Shown here: in pieces, positions 1 to 7,016 of the stretch | How positions within the stretch are numbered: position 1 is the stretch's first letter | Layout of the letters: each line of letters begins with the position of its first letter | Source: Deltaproteobacteria bacterium | GTDB taxonomy: Bacteria > Desulfobacterota > Desulfobacteria > Desulfobacterales > Desulfobacteraceae | Length of the DNA: 9,419 bases | Direction: 5' to 3' | Assembly (NCBI GenBank): GCA_003647385.1 | Contig: QMMT01000050.1 | Coordinates: forward strand, 1-9,419 | Made by a program: the position numbers and the translations under genes | The notes under the pieces: model-generated | Told to the model about the DNA's origin: nothing | Databases searched by the model: none | The model's input: only the letters and a program-made list of their open reading frames with translations

Positions 1-2
1 AG

Positions 3-629
3 ACGCAATCCTATGAGATGTACCGAAAACTTATAAATGTTGAACCGGACGGCTCTAAAAAGGAGTTTGTCCTTTATTCGGTGAAAAAAGGTCAGGACAA
101 AATGGTGGCCCTGTTTTTGTCTCCGGCCAGTGAAAAGGGACGTTCTACTCTGCGCCTGGGCGACAATATGTGGCTCTATATCCCCAATGTGGGCAAACCC
201 ATCCGCATCACCAGTCTGCAGTCTGTGGTGGGCGGCGTATTTAATAACTCTGATATCCTTCGACTTGACTATAGCGCTGAATATGATGCTAAAAATATTA
301 TTAAGGAAGGTGATACCTACCTTCTGGAGCTCAAGGCAAAAACCAATGCCATTGCCTATGACAGTTTGAAAATGTGGGTGGACGTAAAATCTGTGTTGCC
401 CACCACCATTGAGTGCTATGCTGCCAGCGGGATGCTTATTAAGACACTGTACTATAAAAATACAAAGGATTTTGGTGACGGCCTGGTACGTCCCTCTGTT
501 CTGGAGACCGACAGTCCGCTTTATAAAGGCTATAAATCTGTTATGATTTATGCCAAGGTCCAAAAAAAGGATCTTGCCGATGAGGTATTTTCTTTAAATT
601 ACCTGGCCCGGGTTGATGAACTGCGCTAA
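3..629 (+). CDS. LolA-like outer membrane lipoprotein-sorting protein, 5'-truncated by window edge
   Basis: The reading frame is open from the first complete codon (position 3) and an ATG at 18 lies inside it. The residues before that ATG (TQSYE) read smoothly into MYRKLINVEPDG, so the true start, with any signal peptide, is outside the window. The sequence matches what I know of the periplasmic LolA-like family (PF17131 type). Typical stretches are the FVLYSVKKGQDK strand, LFLSPASEKGRSTLRLGDNMW, IPNVGKPIRITS, a long run of beta strands, and ETDSPLYKGYKSV near the end. Members bind lipid or lipoprotein in the periplasm and are often encoded next to RND/MMPL-type exporters. Here the next gene downstream, 49 bp away, is an outer-membrane beta-barrel protein, so the two are probably co-transcribed envelope genes. 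Any RND partner would lie upstream. The family call is from recognition, not a search. Confidence 0.8.
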   Translation, partial: TQSYEMYRKLINVEPDGSKKEFVLYSVKKGQDKMVALFLSPASEKGRSTLRLGDNMWLYIPNVGKPIRITSLQSVVGGVFNNSDILRLDYSAEYDAKNIIKEGDTYLLELKAKTNAIAYDSLKMWVDVKSVLPTTIECYAASGMLIKTLYYKNTKDFGDGLVRPSVLETDSPLYKGYKSVMIYAKVQKKDLADEVFSLNYLARVDELR

Positions 630-678
630 CCTGTTTTCCCATGTTCTTCGGGCAGTTTTTTAAGGGAAAGGGAAAATT

Positions 679-1950
679 TTGTATCATCGAATGATTTTCA
701 GAATCCTTGTAAGTTTTGCGCTTGTGGCAAGTTCCGCAGTTGCCCAGGAAGAGTTCAGTTTTGATCTTGAGGAGTTTGAGAAAAAAAGTCTGGAGTGGGG
801 TGGTTATACAGAGATCAAACTGGAGCATGCCAGGGTCAATCAAAACAGCGCCTTTGCCCTATTGGACTCATACGGTGATTCCCGCTCCAGTCTTGACCGT
901 TTTACCGCCACCCTTCAATTGGATGGTAATTATAAAAAGGAAATTGTAAGTTTTAACTGGCTTGTTCAAGCTTACGGCCGTCTGGATCAGGTGCAATGGG
1001 TTGATGAAGCAAGTATATTTGAGGCCTATGCCAGTATTAAACCAACCCCTCTGGCCAGTATTGATCTGGGCAAAAAGGCATTTAAATGGGGAAAGGGTTA
1101 TGCCTGGAACCCGGTGGGTTTTATAAACCGAACCAAGGATCCCAATAACCCTGAAGAGTCCCTGGAGGGCTATATTGTTGCCGAGCTGGACTTGATAAAA
1201 AGTTTTTCAGGGCCATTGCAGACTATGGCCCTGACCACGGTGCTTCTACCGGTGGGGGATAATATCAATGAAGATTTTGGAAAGAGCGATAATCTCAATT
1301 TGGCTGCCAAACTTTACCTGCTGTACCAGGATGTGGATATTGATTTTCTTTTATACACCGGCAACAGCCGGACGACTCGGTATGGCTTTGATTTCTCCAC
1401 CAATTTAGCCACAAATTTTGAGATCCATGGTGAGCTGGCCCACATTCCCAAACAGGCTCAGAAGATCCTGAATGCTGATGGCAGTGTTGAAACCAGGGAG
1501 ATTGCAGATACCAGTTATCTACTTGGGTTGCGTTATCTCACTGAAAATGACATCACCACTATCATTGAGTATTATCATAACGATGACGGGTATACAAAGC
1601 AGGAGCTTAACCAATTTTTTGAACTGGTGGACGATGCTGATGACCTTTACGGAAAAGCAGCTTCAATCAGTGAAGGGAGCTATGGCGGAACCCAGGTTGG
1701 CCGTAATTATCTTTACGCTAAAATTACCCAGAAAGAACCCTTTGACCTGCTATATTTTATTCCAGGCGTCACCACCATTATTAATCTGGATGACGAGAGC
1801 TTTTCCCTGACTCCAGAGGCTGTGTATATCGGTTTTACAAACTGGGAGCTGCGGCTTCGATACTCTTTGCTTGTTGGCAGCAGCTTTACAGACTTTGGTG
1901 AAAAGCAGAATAAAAATAAGTTGGAGCTGCGAGTTCGCTATTTTTTCTAG
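679..1950 (+). CDS. Secreted outer-membrane beta-barrel protein (uncharacterised porin-like)
   Basis: This 423-residue protein starts with a signal peptide: a short basic N-terminus, a hydrophobic stretch ILVSFALVASS and an AVA cleavage site before QEEFSF (around residue 22). The mature part has alternating polar/aromatic strands typical of an outer-membrane barrel and ends in RVRYFF, the terminal phenylalanine recognised by the BAM machinery. A TTG at 679 is the likely start because AAGGG at 668-672 lies 6 bases upstream; an ATG at 691 (residue 5) would leave the signal peptide intact but is 18 bases from that site. It follows the LolA-like gene by 49 bp and probably shares its transcript. 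The central motif GKKAFKWGKGYAWNP resembles barrel proteins often found beside LolA-like/RND export genes in Desulfobacterota. Its substrate cannot be told from sequence. Confidence 0.75.
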   Translation: MYHRMIFRILVSFALVASSAVAQEEFSFDLEEFEKKSLEWGGYTEIKLEHARVNQNSAFALLDSYGDSRSSLDRFTATLQLDGNYKKEIVSFNWLVQAYGRLDQVQWVDEASIFEAYASIKPTPLASIDLGKKAFKWGKGYAWNPVGFINRTKDPNNPEESLEGYIVAELDLIKSFSGPLQTMALTTVLLPVGDNINEDFGKSDNLNLAAKLYLLYQDVDIDFLLYTGNSRTTRYGFDFSTNLATNFEIHGELAHIPKQAQKILNADGSVETREIADTSYLLGLRYLTENDITTIIEYYHNDDGYTKQELNQFFELVDDADDLYGKAASISEGSYGGTQVGRNYLYAKITQKEPFDLLYFIPGVTTIINLDDESFSLTPEAVYIGFTNWELRLRYSLLVGSSFTDFGEKQNKNKLELRVRYFF

Positions 1951-1972
1951 ACTTGATTTAGATAATTCTTAC

Positions 1973-1987
1973 GATTTCAAAGAAATC
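1973..1987. repeat. Small palindrome upstream of flavodoxin gene
   Basis: GATTTC and its reverse complement GAAATC flank AAA. It lies about 65-80 bp upstream of the start point predicted from the sigma54-like promoter at 2026-2042, where an activator site would be expected. It does not resemble the GTAACGTTAC sites elsewhere in the window. Short AT-rich palindromes arise by chance, so this is only a candidate operator. Confidence 0.2.
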
Positions 1988-2025
1988 TTAATAAAGCATG
2001 ATGTTTTGAACCGTTTTGAGCGGCA

Positions 2026-2042
2026 TTGGTATATATTTTGCT
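2026..2042 (+). promoter_or_regulatory. Degenerate sigma54-type (-24/-12) promoter for flavodoxin
   Basis: TTGGTAT-N5-TTGCT keeps the two key dinucleotides, GG at 2028-2029 and GC at 2040-2041, with the required 10 bases between them. It departs from TTGGCAC-N5-TTGCT at two positions (C to T twice). Transcription would begin near 2053, leaving a leader of about 65 bases that contains a small inverted repeat (GGGATATTCCC, 2076-2086). The spacing is exact, but the element is weaker than the one at 6937-6953. Confidence 0.4.
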
Positions 2043-2118
2043 TTTAATCAGACTATGTAAAATCAGGTAACGCTGGGGATATTCCCAAACGACAAAAATT
2101 GATAATGGAGAAAAATAA

Positions 2119-2595
2119 ATGAAATCATTAATTGTTTATTCCAGTCAGTCAAAAAACACAAAAAAACTAGCAGATGCAATCTACGAAGGTCTTGAGGGTG
2201 AAGTTGATATTTTCCCCGTTGATGAGGCGCCTTCTACTGATGGATATGATTTAACAGCTGTGGGATTCTGGCTGATGGCGGGTAAACCCGATCCAAAATC
2301 CAGTGAGTATCTATCAAAACTGGACAAAAATGATCGTTTGTTCCTGTTTGCAACTCACGGTGCTAAAGCGGGATCCGATCATGTTAAGAATGCAGTAGGG
2401 CACGCTGTAGGTCTTACAGATGGTGCTACTCTTGCCGGTGTCTTTACCTGCCAGGGTGAAGTTAATCCTAAAGTATTGGAAAAAGTAAAACAAAAACCTG
2501 AACCGCCTGTATGGATTGGTGATGCAGACCAAGCTGTGGGTCATCCCAATGAAGATGACTTATCTGCCTTAATACAAACTCTTAAACAATTATAA
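2119..2595 (+). CDS. Short flavodoxin-family protein
   Basis: This 158-residue protein has a flavodoxin fold signature. Strand 1 (MKSLIVYSS) runs into the FMN phosphate loop SSQSKNT (residues 8-14), followed by a helix. Later come YDLTAVGFWLMAGKP, the strand RLFLFATHGA (second FMN-contact region) and the strand LAGVFTCQGEV. The length is in the normal range for short-chain flavodoxins, which carry one or two electrons on FMN in place of ferredoxin or act on small substrates. GGAG at 2107-2110 is 8 bases from the ATG and supports the start. The gene stands alone between a 168-bp upstream gap with a sigma54-like element and a strong hairpin downstream. Its redox partner is not evident; nearby redox genes are the thioredoxin and the ASKHA/[2Fe-2S] protein. 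Confidence 0.85.
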   Translation: MKSLIVYSSQSKNTKKLADAIYEGLEGEVDIFPVDEAPSTDGYDLTAVGFWLMAGKPDPKSSEYLSKLDKNDRLFLFATHGAKAGSDHVKNAVGHAVGLTDGATLAGVFTCQGEVNPKVLEKVKQKPEPPVWIGDADQAVGHPNEDDLSALIQTLKQL

Positions 2596-2601
2596 AAATT
2601 A

Positions 2602-2629
2602 AAGGAGCTGAATTATTATTCAGCTCCTT
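2602..2629. terminator. Bidirectional rho-independent-type terminator
   Basis: A perfect 12-bp stem (AAGGAGCTGAAT at 2602-2613, ATTCAGCTCCTT at 2618-2629) closes a 4-base loop. On the plus strand it lies just after the flavodoxin stop and is followed by TATTGTATT. On the minus strand it is followed by TTTAATTTTT, a better U-tract, so it can also stop the leftward operon that ends at 2668. Confidence 0.85.
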
Positions 2630-2647
2630 ATTGTATTAAAAACAGGG

Positions 2648-2683
2648 GGCAGGTCTCTTAAAATAAATTAAGAGGGTCTTGCC
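2648..2683 (-). terminator. Secondary hairpin overlapping the stop codon of the transporter-Usp gene
   Basis: CTCTTAA (2655-2661) and TTAAGAG (2668-2674) pair around a 6-base loop, and GGCA/TGCC can extend the stem outward. The stem includes the stop codon of the leftward gene. On the minus strand a T-run follows after about nine bases, too far for a classical terminator, so it may be an attenuating or 3'-end-stabilising structure in front of the stronger hairpin at 2602-2629. Confidence 0.35.
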
Positions 2684-4215
2684 ACAAGTACAGGCACTTT
2701 AGATTTAAGAATAACACCACTGGCGGTGCTGCCCAGCATCATTTCTTCAAATTGCCCATGTCCATGGGTTCCCATAATAATTAAGTCAAAATTTTTATCC
2801 TGTGCCGTTCTTACAATTTCATTAACCGGGTTGCCGGCTAACACAATCGTACGCTCATCTGAAAGTGGGCAATGAGGTATTTCTTCAAGGACCTTTTTTG
2901 ACGTCATCTTCATCCTTTCATGGATCGCAGTTTTAGCAGTCTCAATATTTTTCCGGTTAAACTCATTCCATTTCTTTTTACCAATTGAACTTGACAGGTT
3001 AATCCCTGTCCCGGAAGAGTATTCATCCAGCACATCCGGAACAACATGAATGGCATAAACCTGTGCATCATATTTGTTACCAATGCTGCAAGCGTATTTA
3101 ACGGCATGTCGAGAGGATTTAGATAGATCAGTAGCAAAGAGTATTTTTTTGACATCCACTATCATAGAGGTATTTTTTTCAAATTCAAGAACAGGTGACT
3201 TTTCTATCTTTTCATCTTCAGATAGTTTTTCTGATTTGACTTTAGATGTCCCAAACATAACATCAACAAATTTTATATACCAGGCTGCACTCTGAATCTG
3301 TATAATATAAGCAAGGGCAATCAAAAGAGCAATGGTCATTCCTTCTTTTCCAAAGGCCGTCATGGCAATGGCAAGGGCAATGGATAAATCACGCATAACT
3401 ACGCCAAAAACCATGGCAATAGCGTCTTCTCTTTTAAAAAACAATCGACCAACTATGGTTAGTAAAACATATGTCAGTAGATAAAAGACTGTCAGGGGAA
3501 TTAAGATAATGAGAATATCACCCGGGTTGGCAATAATATGTTTTGCTTTAAGGGACATGGCCAAAAATGCAATTAAAATAACACCAAGTGCTGAAAAAGG
3601 GGGGAACATAGGTTTGATTTTCTGGTTCCATACTTTTTCGCCATATTTTTTCATTCCCAAAAATTGAGTTAAAAGGCCGACAAATAAGGGGAAGAATACA
3701 AAGATTGCAATCTGCTTGAACATATGAAGCATGTTCACTTCTATGGTTGCACCCATAAAAATCTTGGTAAAGATGGGAGCGGCAAGAGATCCGATCACAA
3801 GTCCGAAGACAACCATTTTAATGGCAGCTTCCTTATTTCCTTTTGCAAATCCGGTCCAGGAAATAGTCATTCCTGATGTCGGCAGAACGCCTATCAAAAA
3901 AAGTCCAACTGCCCAAAGTCCAAATTTAGGATCCTGGCCTGCTAAAAATATTTTTCCAATAAAAAATACAACGATAGGAATAAAGATGAAATTGATGATC
4001 TGGGTGACTATTTGAAGTTTATAGTCATGTCCTTTAAACACGGTTTTCACACTTAATGTCACCATCATGGGGTAGACCATGATAAATGTTACCGGGATAA
4101 TAAATTGTTTTAAAACAGATGCATTAAACAGATATCCGTAGATTAATCCGAACATCATGGATATGGGGATGGCCCAGACGAGATTCTTTTGTATGACTGA
4201 CAAAAATTTCAGCAT
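2668..4215 (-). CDS. ACR3/BASS-like transporter fused to C-terminal UspA domain
   Basis: The protein has 515 residues. Residues 1-322 are highly hydrophobic, with roughly ten membrane segments in the pattern of the bile acid:sodium symporter/arsenite ACR3 superfamily, including GVLPTSGMTISWTGFAKGN (about residues 109-127), the site that reads LAPCxAMVxVW in ACR3. A charged linker (323-353) leads to a universal stress protein domain (354-515). This starts KKILFATDLS and carries the ATP-binding G-2x-G-9x-G-S motif (G482, G485, G495, S496). The transporter part has no cysteine, and the ACR3 cysteine position is Thr113, so arsenite export is doubtful; an organic or inorganic anion is equally possible. 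The gene starts 20 bp after the ASKHA gene and is the last of a three-gene leftward operon. A weak Shine-Dalgarno-like AAGTGAG lies 7 bases from the ATG. The Usp domain suggests nucleotide- or energy-dependent control of transport (inference). Confidence 0.85.
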   Translation of the reverse strand: MLKFLSVIQKNLVWAIPISMMFGLIYGYLFNASVLKQFIIPVTFIMVYPMMVTLSVKTVFKGHDYKLQIVTQIINFIFIPIVVFFIGKIFLAGQDPKFGLWAVGLFLIGVLPTSGMTISWTGFAKGNKEAAIKMVVFGLVIGSLAAPIFTKIFMGATIEVNMLHMFKQIAIFVFFPLFVGLLTQFLGMKKYGEKVWNQKIKPMFPPFSALGVILIAFLAMSLKAKHIIANPGDILIILIPLTVFYLLTYVLLTIVGRLFFKREDAIAMVFGVVMRDLSIALAIAMTAFGKEGMTIALLIALAYIIQIQSAAWYIKFVDVMFGTSKVKSEKLSEDEKIEKSPVLEFEKNTSMIVDVKKILFATDLSKSSRHAVKYACSIGNKYDAQVYAIHVVPDVLDEYSSGTGINLSSSIGKKKWNEFNRKNIETAKTAIHERMKMTSKKVLEEIPHCPLSDERTIVLAGNPVNEIVRTAQDKNFDLIIMGTHGHGQFEEMMLGSTASGVILKSKVPVLVARPS

Positions 4216-4235
4216 TATATAAACTCACTTGTATT

Positions 4236-6323
4236 TTATTCTGTGTGAACGGTTGGAAATAAATTTGCATCGGTATGGGGTAAAAACTGAGCTCTTGTGA
4301 ACTCTTCCATAAATGAATTGTTACTTGAAAAATCAAGATATGTCATTTTATTTGAAATAGCGATGGCCTCCTGGCGATAGGTATTGGAAAGAAGCGACAT
4401 ATAGGCGCCGGCAATGGAACTGTTTCCCATATATTTAAATTTTTTTCTTTCAATATCCGGGAGCAATCCTATGGTTATGGCTTTTTCAATATCAAGAAAT
4501 TGTCCGAACCCACCGGTTATAATCATCTGGCTGATGGAAGAAAAATCCATTCCAATCTGTTCGATAAGAAGGCTGAATCCAGCATATACGGCTGCCTTGC
4601 TTAGAATCAGGCTCTTAATATCAGACTGGGTAAAGATAATATCTTCTTCAGAATCAATTTTTTCTGCAAATTCTATGATAAATGCGGGTTCTTCATTGAA
4701 CAGGGTATATCTTGGATGGTGTGTATCTATCTGATATTTGCCATCCTGCCCAATGACTTTTTTTAAAAGCATTTCAGATAAAAGATCGATCATTCCCGAT
4801 CCGCAGATTCCTCTTGCAGGCATATTTTCTACTGTTAAATAATTGGGTTCAAATGTTTCGGGATCTAAGGTGATTTTTTCTATGGCTCCGTCTTCCGCAC
4901 GCATGCCCCATCTGATGCCTCCGCCTTCAAAGGCAGGGCCGGCGGAACAGGCTGCGGTCATAAGAAACTCATCATTTCCCAGGACAATTTCTCCATTTGT
5001 TCCAATATCAATAAAAAGGGTAAGGTCTTCTAAATCATGAAATCCTGTATAGAGAACGCCTGAAACAATATCTCCACCCACATAACTGGCAGGCCCCGGC
5101 ATCACAAAAACTCCGGCATAATAGGCGGCTTTTAATCCTATTTCACCGGCTTTCATAATGGGGAATTCAGAAACGGTTGGAATATAAGGTTCTCGCCTGA
5201 TGTATTTTGCCTCGATTCCCAAAAACAGATGAGTCATGGTTGTATTGCCTGATATCACAACATTTTCAATTTGTTTATGGTCTGCATTGATCGCATTTAA
5301 GGCCCGTTTTGTCAGGTTATTGATAGTGGAAATGGCCATTTTTTTTAATTTTTTTACACCGTCTTTTTCTGAGCTGACAATACGGTTTATTACATCATCC
5401 CCGCATGCAGCCTGGCTGTTATGACCTGATGCAGCACTTAATACAGCGCCATCCGTCATATTTACGATATAGACGACAATAGAGGTGGTTCCTAAGTCCA
5501 CTGCCAGTCCAAGCGATTCTTTTTCATGATTGGCCGGACTGACATCAACAATTTCCGAAGAACATCTTTTCCATAATATTGAGGCCAACACCTTCCATTG
5601 ATCATTCCGGACAGATTCTGTTAGCTGGCGCATGACCCTGATATTTGTACTCATTTTAGAGGTATCATAGCCACTTTTTTTAAGTGCTCGCTTTAACCGG
5701 TCAAGATCACTGATGGTATCTTCCATTGTCGGCAAATCAAGCTGCAATGTGACCTTCTCAACAATGGGCTCTATGGTTTTCACAAGACCAGACAGTTTTT
5801 TTGTAGCAGCCTCTCCCATTCCGGCGGCTTTTAATTTTTTCTGAAGAGTCTCTTTTGGAATTTTGACAATAATGTCTTCAATGATGTTTGACTGACAGGC
5901 AAGGACATACCCGTTTTCTTTTTCTTTATCACTTAAGAGCGATGTTTTTTCTGAGTCTACCTTACCGGATTCTATGGCCAGGCGACATTTCCCGCATGAT
6001 CCCTTGCCATTGCAGGATGCATTGATGTAAATGTCTGCTTTTTGGGCTGCCATCAATAAATTTGTGCCGGACCCGACGGTAACTTTTTTATCTCCCGGTT
6101 GAAAAGTGACAATACATTCTTCTTTAACAGGTTCTTCCTTAAAAGCTGCTTCCTTAGAAGCGTCAAATCCTTTTTTCGTAATAAAATAAATCGGACACGA
6201 GGGTCTGAACTTGCAATATATATCTGGATCACGGCACTCCAGACATTCCTCACAAAGGTAAATATTGTGTTTCATACAGATATAACTAGTTTCTCGGTCG
6301 GGATGATTGATGCATTTGCCCAT
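4236..6323 (-). CDS. Zinc-finger / [2Fe-2S] ferredoxin / ASKHA (DUF4445) reductive-activator-like protein
   Basis: This 695-residue protein has three parts. Residues 1-50 are cysteine/histidine-rich (C4, H7, C16, H19, C24, C27, C30, C37, C43), a B-box-like zinc-binding pattern. Residues 70-156 form a plant-type [2Fe-2S] ferredoxin with ligands C104, C110, C113 and C143 (CNGKGSCGKC ... AC). From about residue 270 comes an ASKHA ATPase fold: phosphate motif DLGTTS (276-281), ISGNTTMTHL (357-366), DIGTNGEI (439-446), SAGPAFEGGGI (460-470), and GGFGQFLDIEKA near the C-terminus. Such proteins (RamA/RACE type, DUF4445) use ATP hydrolysis to drive low-potential reduction of inactive Co(II) corrinoid proteins. 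No corrinoid protein or methyltransferase lies in this window, so the target is unknown. GGAG sits 7 bases from the ATG. The gene lies 33 bp after thioredoxin and 20 bp before the transporter-Usp gene, so it is the middle of an operon. Confidence 0.9.
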   Translation of the reverse strand: MGKCINHPDRETSYICMKHNIYLCEECLECRDPDIYCKFRPSCPIYFITKKGFDASKEAAFKEEPVKEECIVTFQPGDKKVTVGSGTNLLMAAQKADIYINASCNGKGSCGKCRLAIESGKVDSEKTSLLSDKEKENGYVLACQSNIIEDIIVKIPKETLQKKLKAAGMGEAATKKLSGLVKTIEPIVEKVTLQLDLPTMEDTISDLDRLKRALKKSGYDTSKMSTNIRVMRQLTESVRNDQWKVLASILWKRCSSEIVDVSPANHEKESLGLAVDLGTTSIVVYIVNMTDGAVLSAASGHNSQAACGDDVINRIVSSEKDGVKKLKKMAISTINNLTKRALNAINADHKQIENVVISGNTTMTHLFLGIEAKYIRREPYIPTVSEFPIMKAGEIGLKAAYYAGVFVMPGPASYVGGDIVSGVLYTGFHDLEDLTLFIDIGTNGEIVLGNDEFLMTAACSAGPAFEGGGIRWGMRAEDGAIEKITLDPETFEPNYLTVENMPARGICGSGMIDLLSEMLLKKVIGQDGKYQIDTHHPRYTLFNEEPAFIIEFAEKIDSEEDIIFTQSDIKSLILSKAAVYAGFSLLIEQIGMDFSSISQMIITGGFGQFLDIEKAITIGLLPDIERKKFKYMGNSSIAGAYMSLLSNTYRQEAIAISNKMTYLDFSSNNSFMEEFTRAQFLPHTDANLFPTVHTE

Positions 6324-6356
6324 TTCAAATCTCCGCTCTCTTGAATAATTCAGCTA

Positions 6357-6656
6357 CTATAGTAAGTCATCCAGATTTTTTTTTATTGTAGTTTCTGTTT
6401 GAAGTCCCACAAACCGCTTTATCTCTTTGCCGTCTTTAAAAATAATCAATGTAGGAATGCTTTGAACCATATATTTCGTGGCCAAAGCACGATGTTCATC
6501 AATATCAATTTCAATGATAGCGGCACGGTCTTGATATATATTGGCCAGTTTTTTGATGATAGGTGTCTGGGCCTTACAGGGAGCACACCAGTTTGCATTA
6601 AAATCCACGAGTGTAACACCCTTGTCCACAGTTTCCTGAAATTTGTCTATACCCAT
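6357..6656 (-). CDS. trxA: Thioredoxin
   Basis: A 99-residue single-domain thioredoxin, slightly short for the family. It has the active site W23-C24-A25-P26-C27 (common TrxA has WCGPC; WCAPC is a frequent variant), the buried acid strand LVDFNANW, the cis-proline loop SIPT (P68), and the strand LIIFKDGKEIKRFVG. There is no signal peptide, so it acts in the cytoplasm as a disulfide reductant. GGGAGG at 6668-6673 lies 11 bases from the ATG, a rather long spacing. It is the first gene of the leftward operon with the ASKHA protein and the transporter-Usp gene. It is divergent from the small selenoprotein-like gene and the sigma54 activator, and shares with them an intergenic region holding palindromic operator candidates. 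The dedicated partner is unknown; the [2Fe-2S]/zinc-finger protein or the membrane selenoprotein are candidates. Confidence 0.92.
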   Translation of the reverse strand: MGIDKFQETVDKGVTLVDFNANWCAPCKAQTPIIKKLANIYQDRAAIIEIDIDEHRALATKYMVQSIPTLIIFKDGKEIKRFVGLQTETTIKKNLDDLL

Positions 6657-6715
6657 TTTTAAATAAACCTCCCTAAATGATAGGATAACATAATAATTCT
6701 AAATAATTTATTATA

Positions 6716-6731
6716 GTCAAAAAGTATGCCA
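6716..6731 (-). promoter_or_regulatory. Weak sigma54-like element for the thioredoxin operon
   Basis: Read on the minus strand, TGGCAT-N5-TTGAC keeps the GG and the correct spacing, but the -12 C is replaced by A. The same TTGACT could instead be a sigma70 -35, with a poorly spaced TATTAT 19 bases downstream. The predicted start near 6704 would put the operator pair at 6848-6889 about 145-185 bp upstream, an acceptable distance for a sigma54 activator. Confidence 0.3.
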
Positions 6732-6847
6732 TCTGTATTTATTGTATTTACAGGATTATTAAAAATATTATAACCTATTGAAAATAATAAATATTAGAGA
6801 GAAAATCATTAATTTCAGATCGTGTATAATGTTTTTAGATTAAAAAG

Positions 6848-6889
6848 GGAACGTTACTTTTTTGAAACGGTTTCGCTTCGTAACGTTTT
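6848..6889. promoter_or_regulatory. Paired palindromic operators (sites 1 and 2), likely activator-binding UAS
   Basis: Site 1 is GGAACGTTAC (6848-6857) and site 2 is GTAACGTTTT (6880-6889). Both are variants of the palindrome GTAACGTTAC seen perfectly at 7207-7216. Their CG centres are 32 bp apart, about three helical turns, and a smaller dyad GAAACGGTTTC (6864-6874) sits midway. Centres are at about -111 and -79 from the start expected of the sigma54 promoter at 6937-6953, the usual place for enhancer sites. The neighbouring sigma54 activator gene at 7265 is the obvious binder (inference). Confidence 0.7.
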
Positions 6890-6936
6890 TTGACAAATAT
6901 CAAATAAGATTTACTGTATGGCAACAGAATATATAT

Positions 6937-6953
6937 TTGGCACAGCCTTTGCT
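6937..6953 (+). promoter_or_regulatory. Sigma54 (-24/-12) promoter
   Basis: TTGGCAC-N5-TTGCT matches the RpoN consensus at every core position: GG at 6939-6940 and GC at 6951-6952, separated by 10 bases, followed by a T-run. The expected start is near 6964, giving a leader of about 53 bases before the small ORF at 7017. The element lies 48 bases downstream of operator site 2, and an activator of the right class is encoded just downstream. This is the best promoter match in the window. Confidence 0.85.
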
Positions 6954-7016
6954 TTTTTATAAACATTTAATATTATGATTTAGAATTTAAAATTAACGCT
7001 TAATTATGAGGTACAC

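Larger units (their letters stand above)
6657..7016. other. Divergent regulatory region between thioredoxin and the small membrane ORF
   Basis: This 360-bp AT-rich stretch holds no plausible protein gene on either strand. Reading left to right, it contains the thioredoxin ribosome-binding site, a sigma54-like near match on the minus strand (6716-6731), a pair of palindromic operator candidates (6848-6889), a strong sigma54 promoter (6937-6953) and the leader of the small ORF with its Shine-Dalgarno sequence (GAGGT at 7008-7012). Confidence 0.7.

Noticed and set aside
634..676. TTTTCCC / GGGAAAA inverted repeat between the first two genes as a terminator or RBS-sequestering hairpin
   Set aside because: The 7-base arms are low complexity with a 29-base loop, so chance pairing is likely. 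The right arm is simply the ribosome-binding site.
541..843. 100-codon minus-strand ORF overlapping the first two genes
   Set aside because: It overlaps two well-supported plus-strand genes, has no recognisable motifs, and looks like an antisense shadow.
4124..4336. 70-codon minus-strand ORF across the ASKHA/transporter junction
   Set aside because: It lies in another frame over two solid genes and shows no domain or ribosome-binding site.
6825..6830. Perfect TATAAT as a sigma70 -10 box
   Set aside because: No acceptable -35 lies 16-18 bases upstream, and the region is so AT-rich that such a hexamer is expected by chance.
6850..6890. Terminator (8-bp stem AACGTTAC/GTAACGTT followed by T-run)
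   Set aside because: No gene ends on the plus strand upstream of it, since the neighbouring gene is divergent. The same motif recurs with the same spacing at 7207-7248, which fits operators.
6890..6917. TTGACA followed by TACTGT as a second sigma70 promoter for the small ORF
   Set aside because: The -10 matches only three of six positions and the spacing is 16. The consensus sigma54 promoter just downstream is much stronger.
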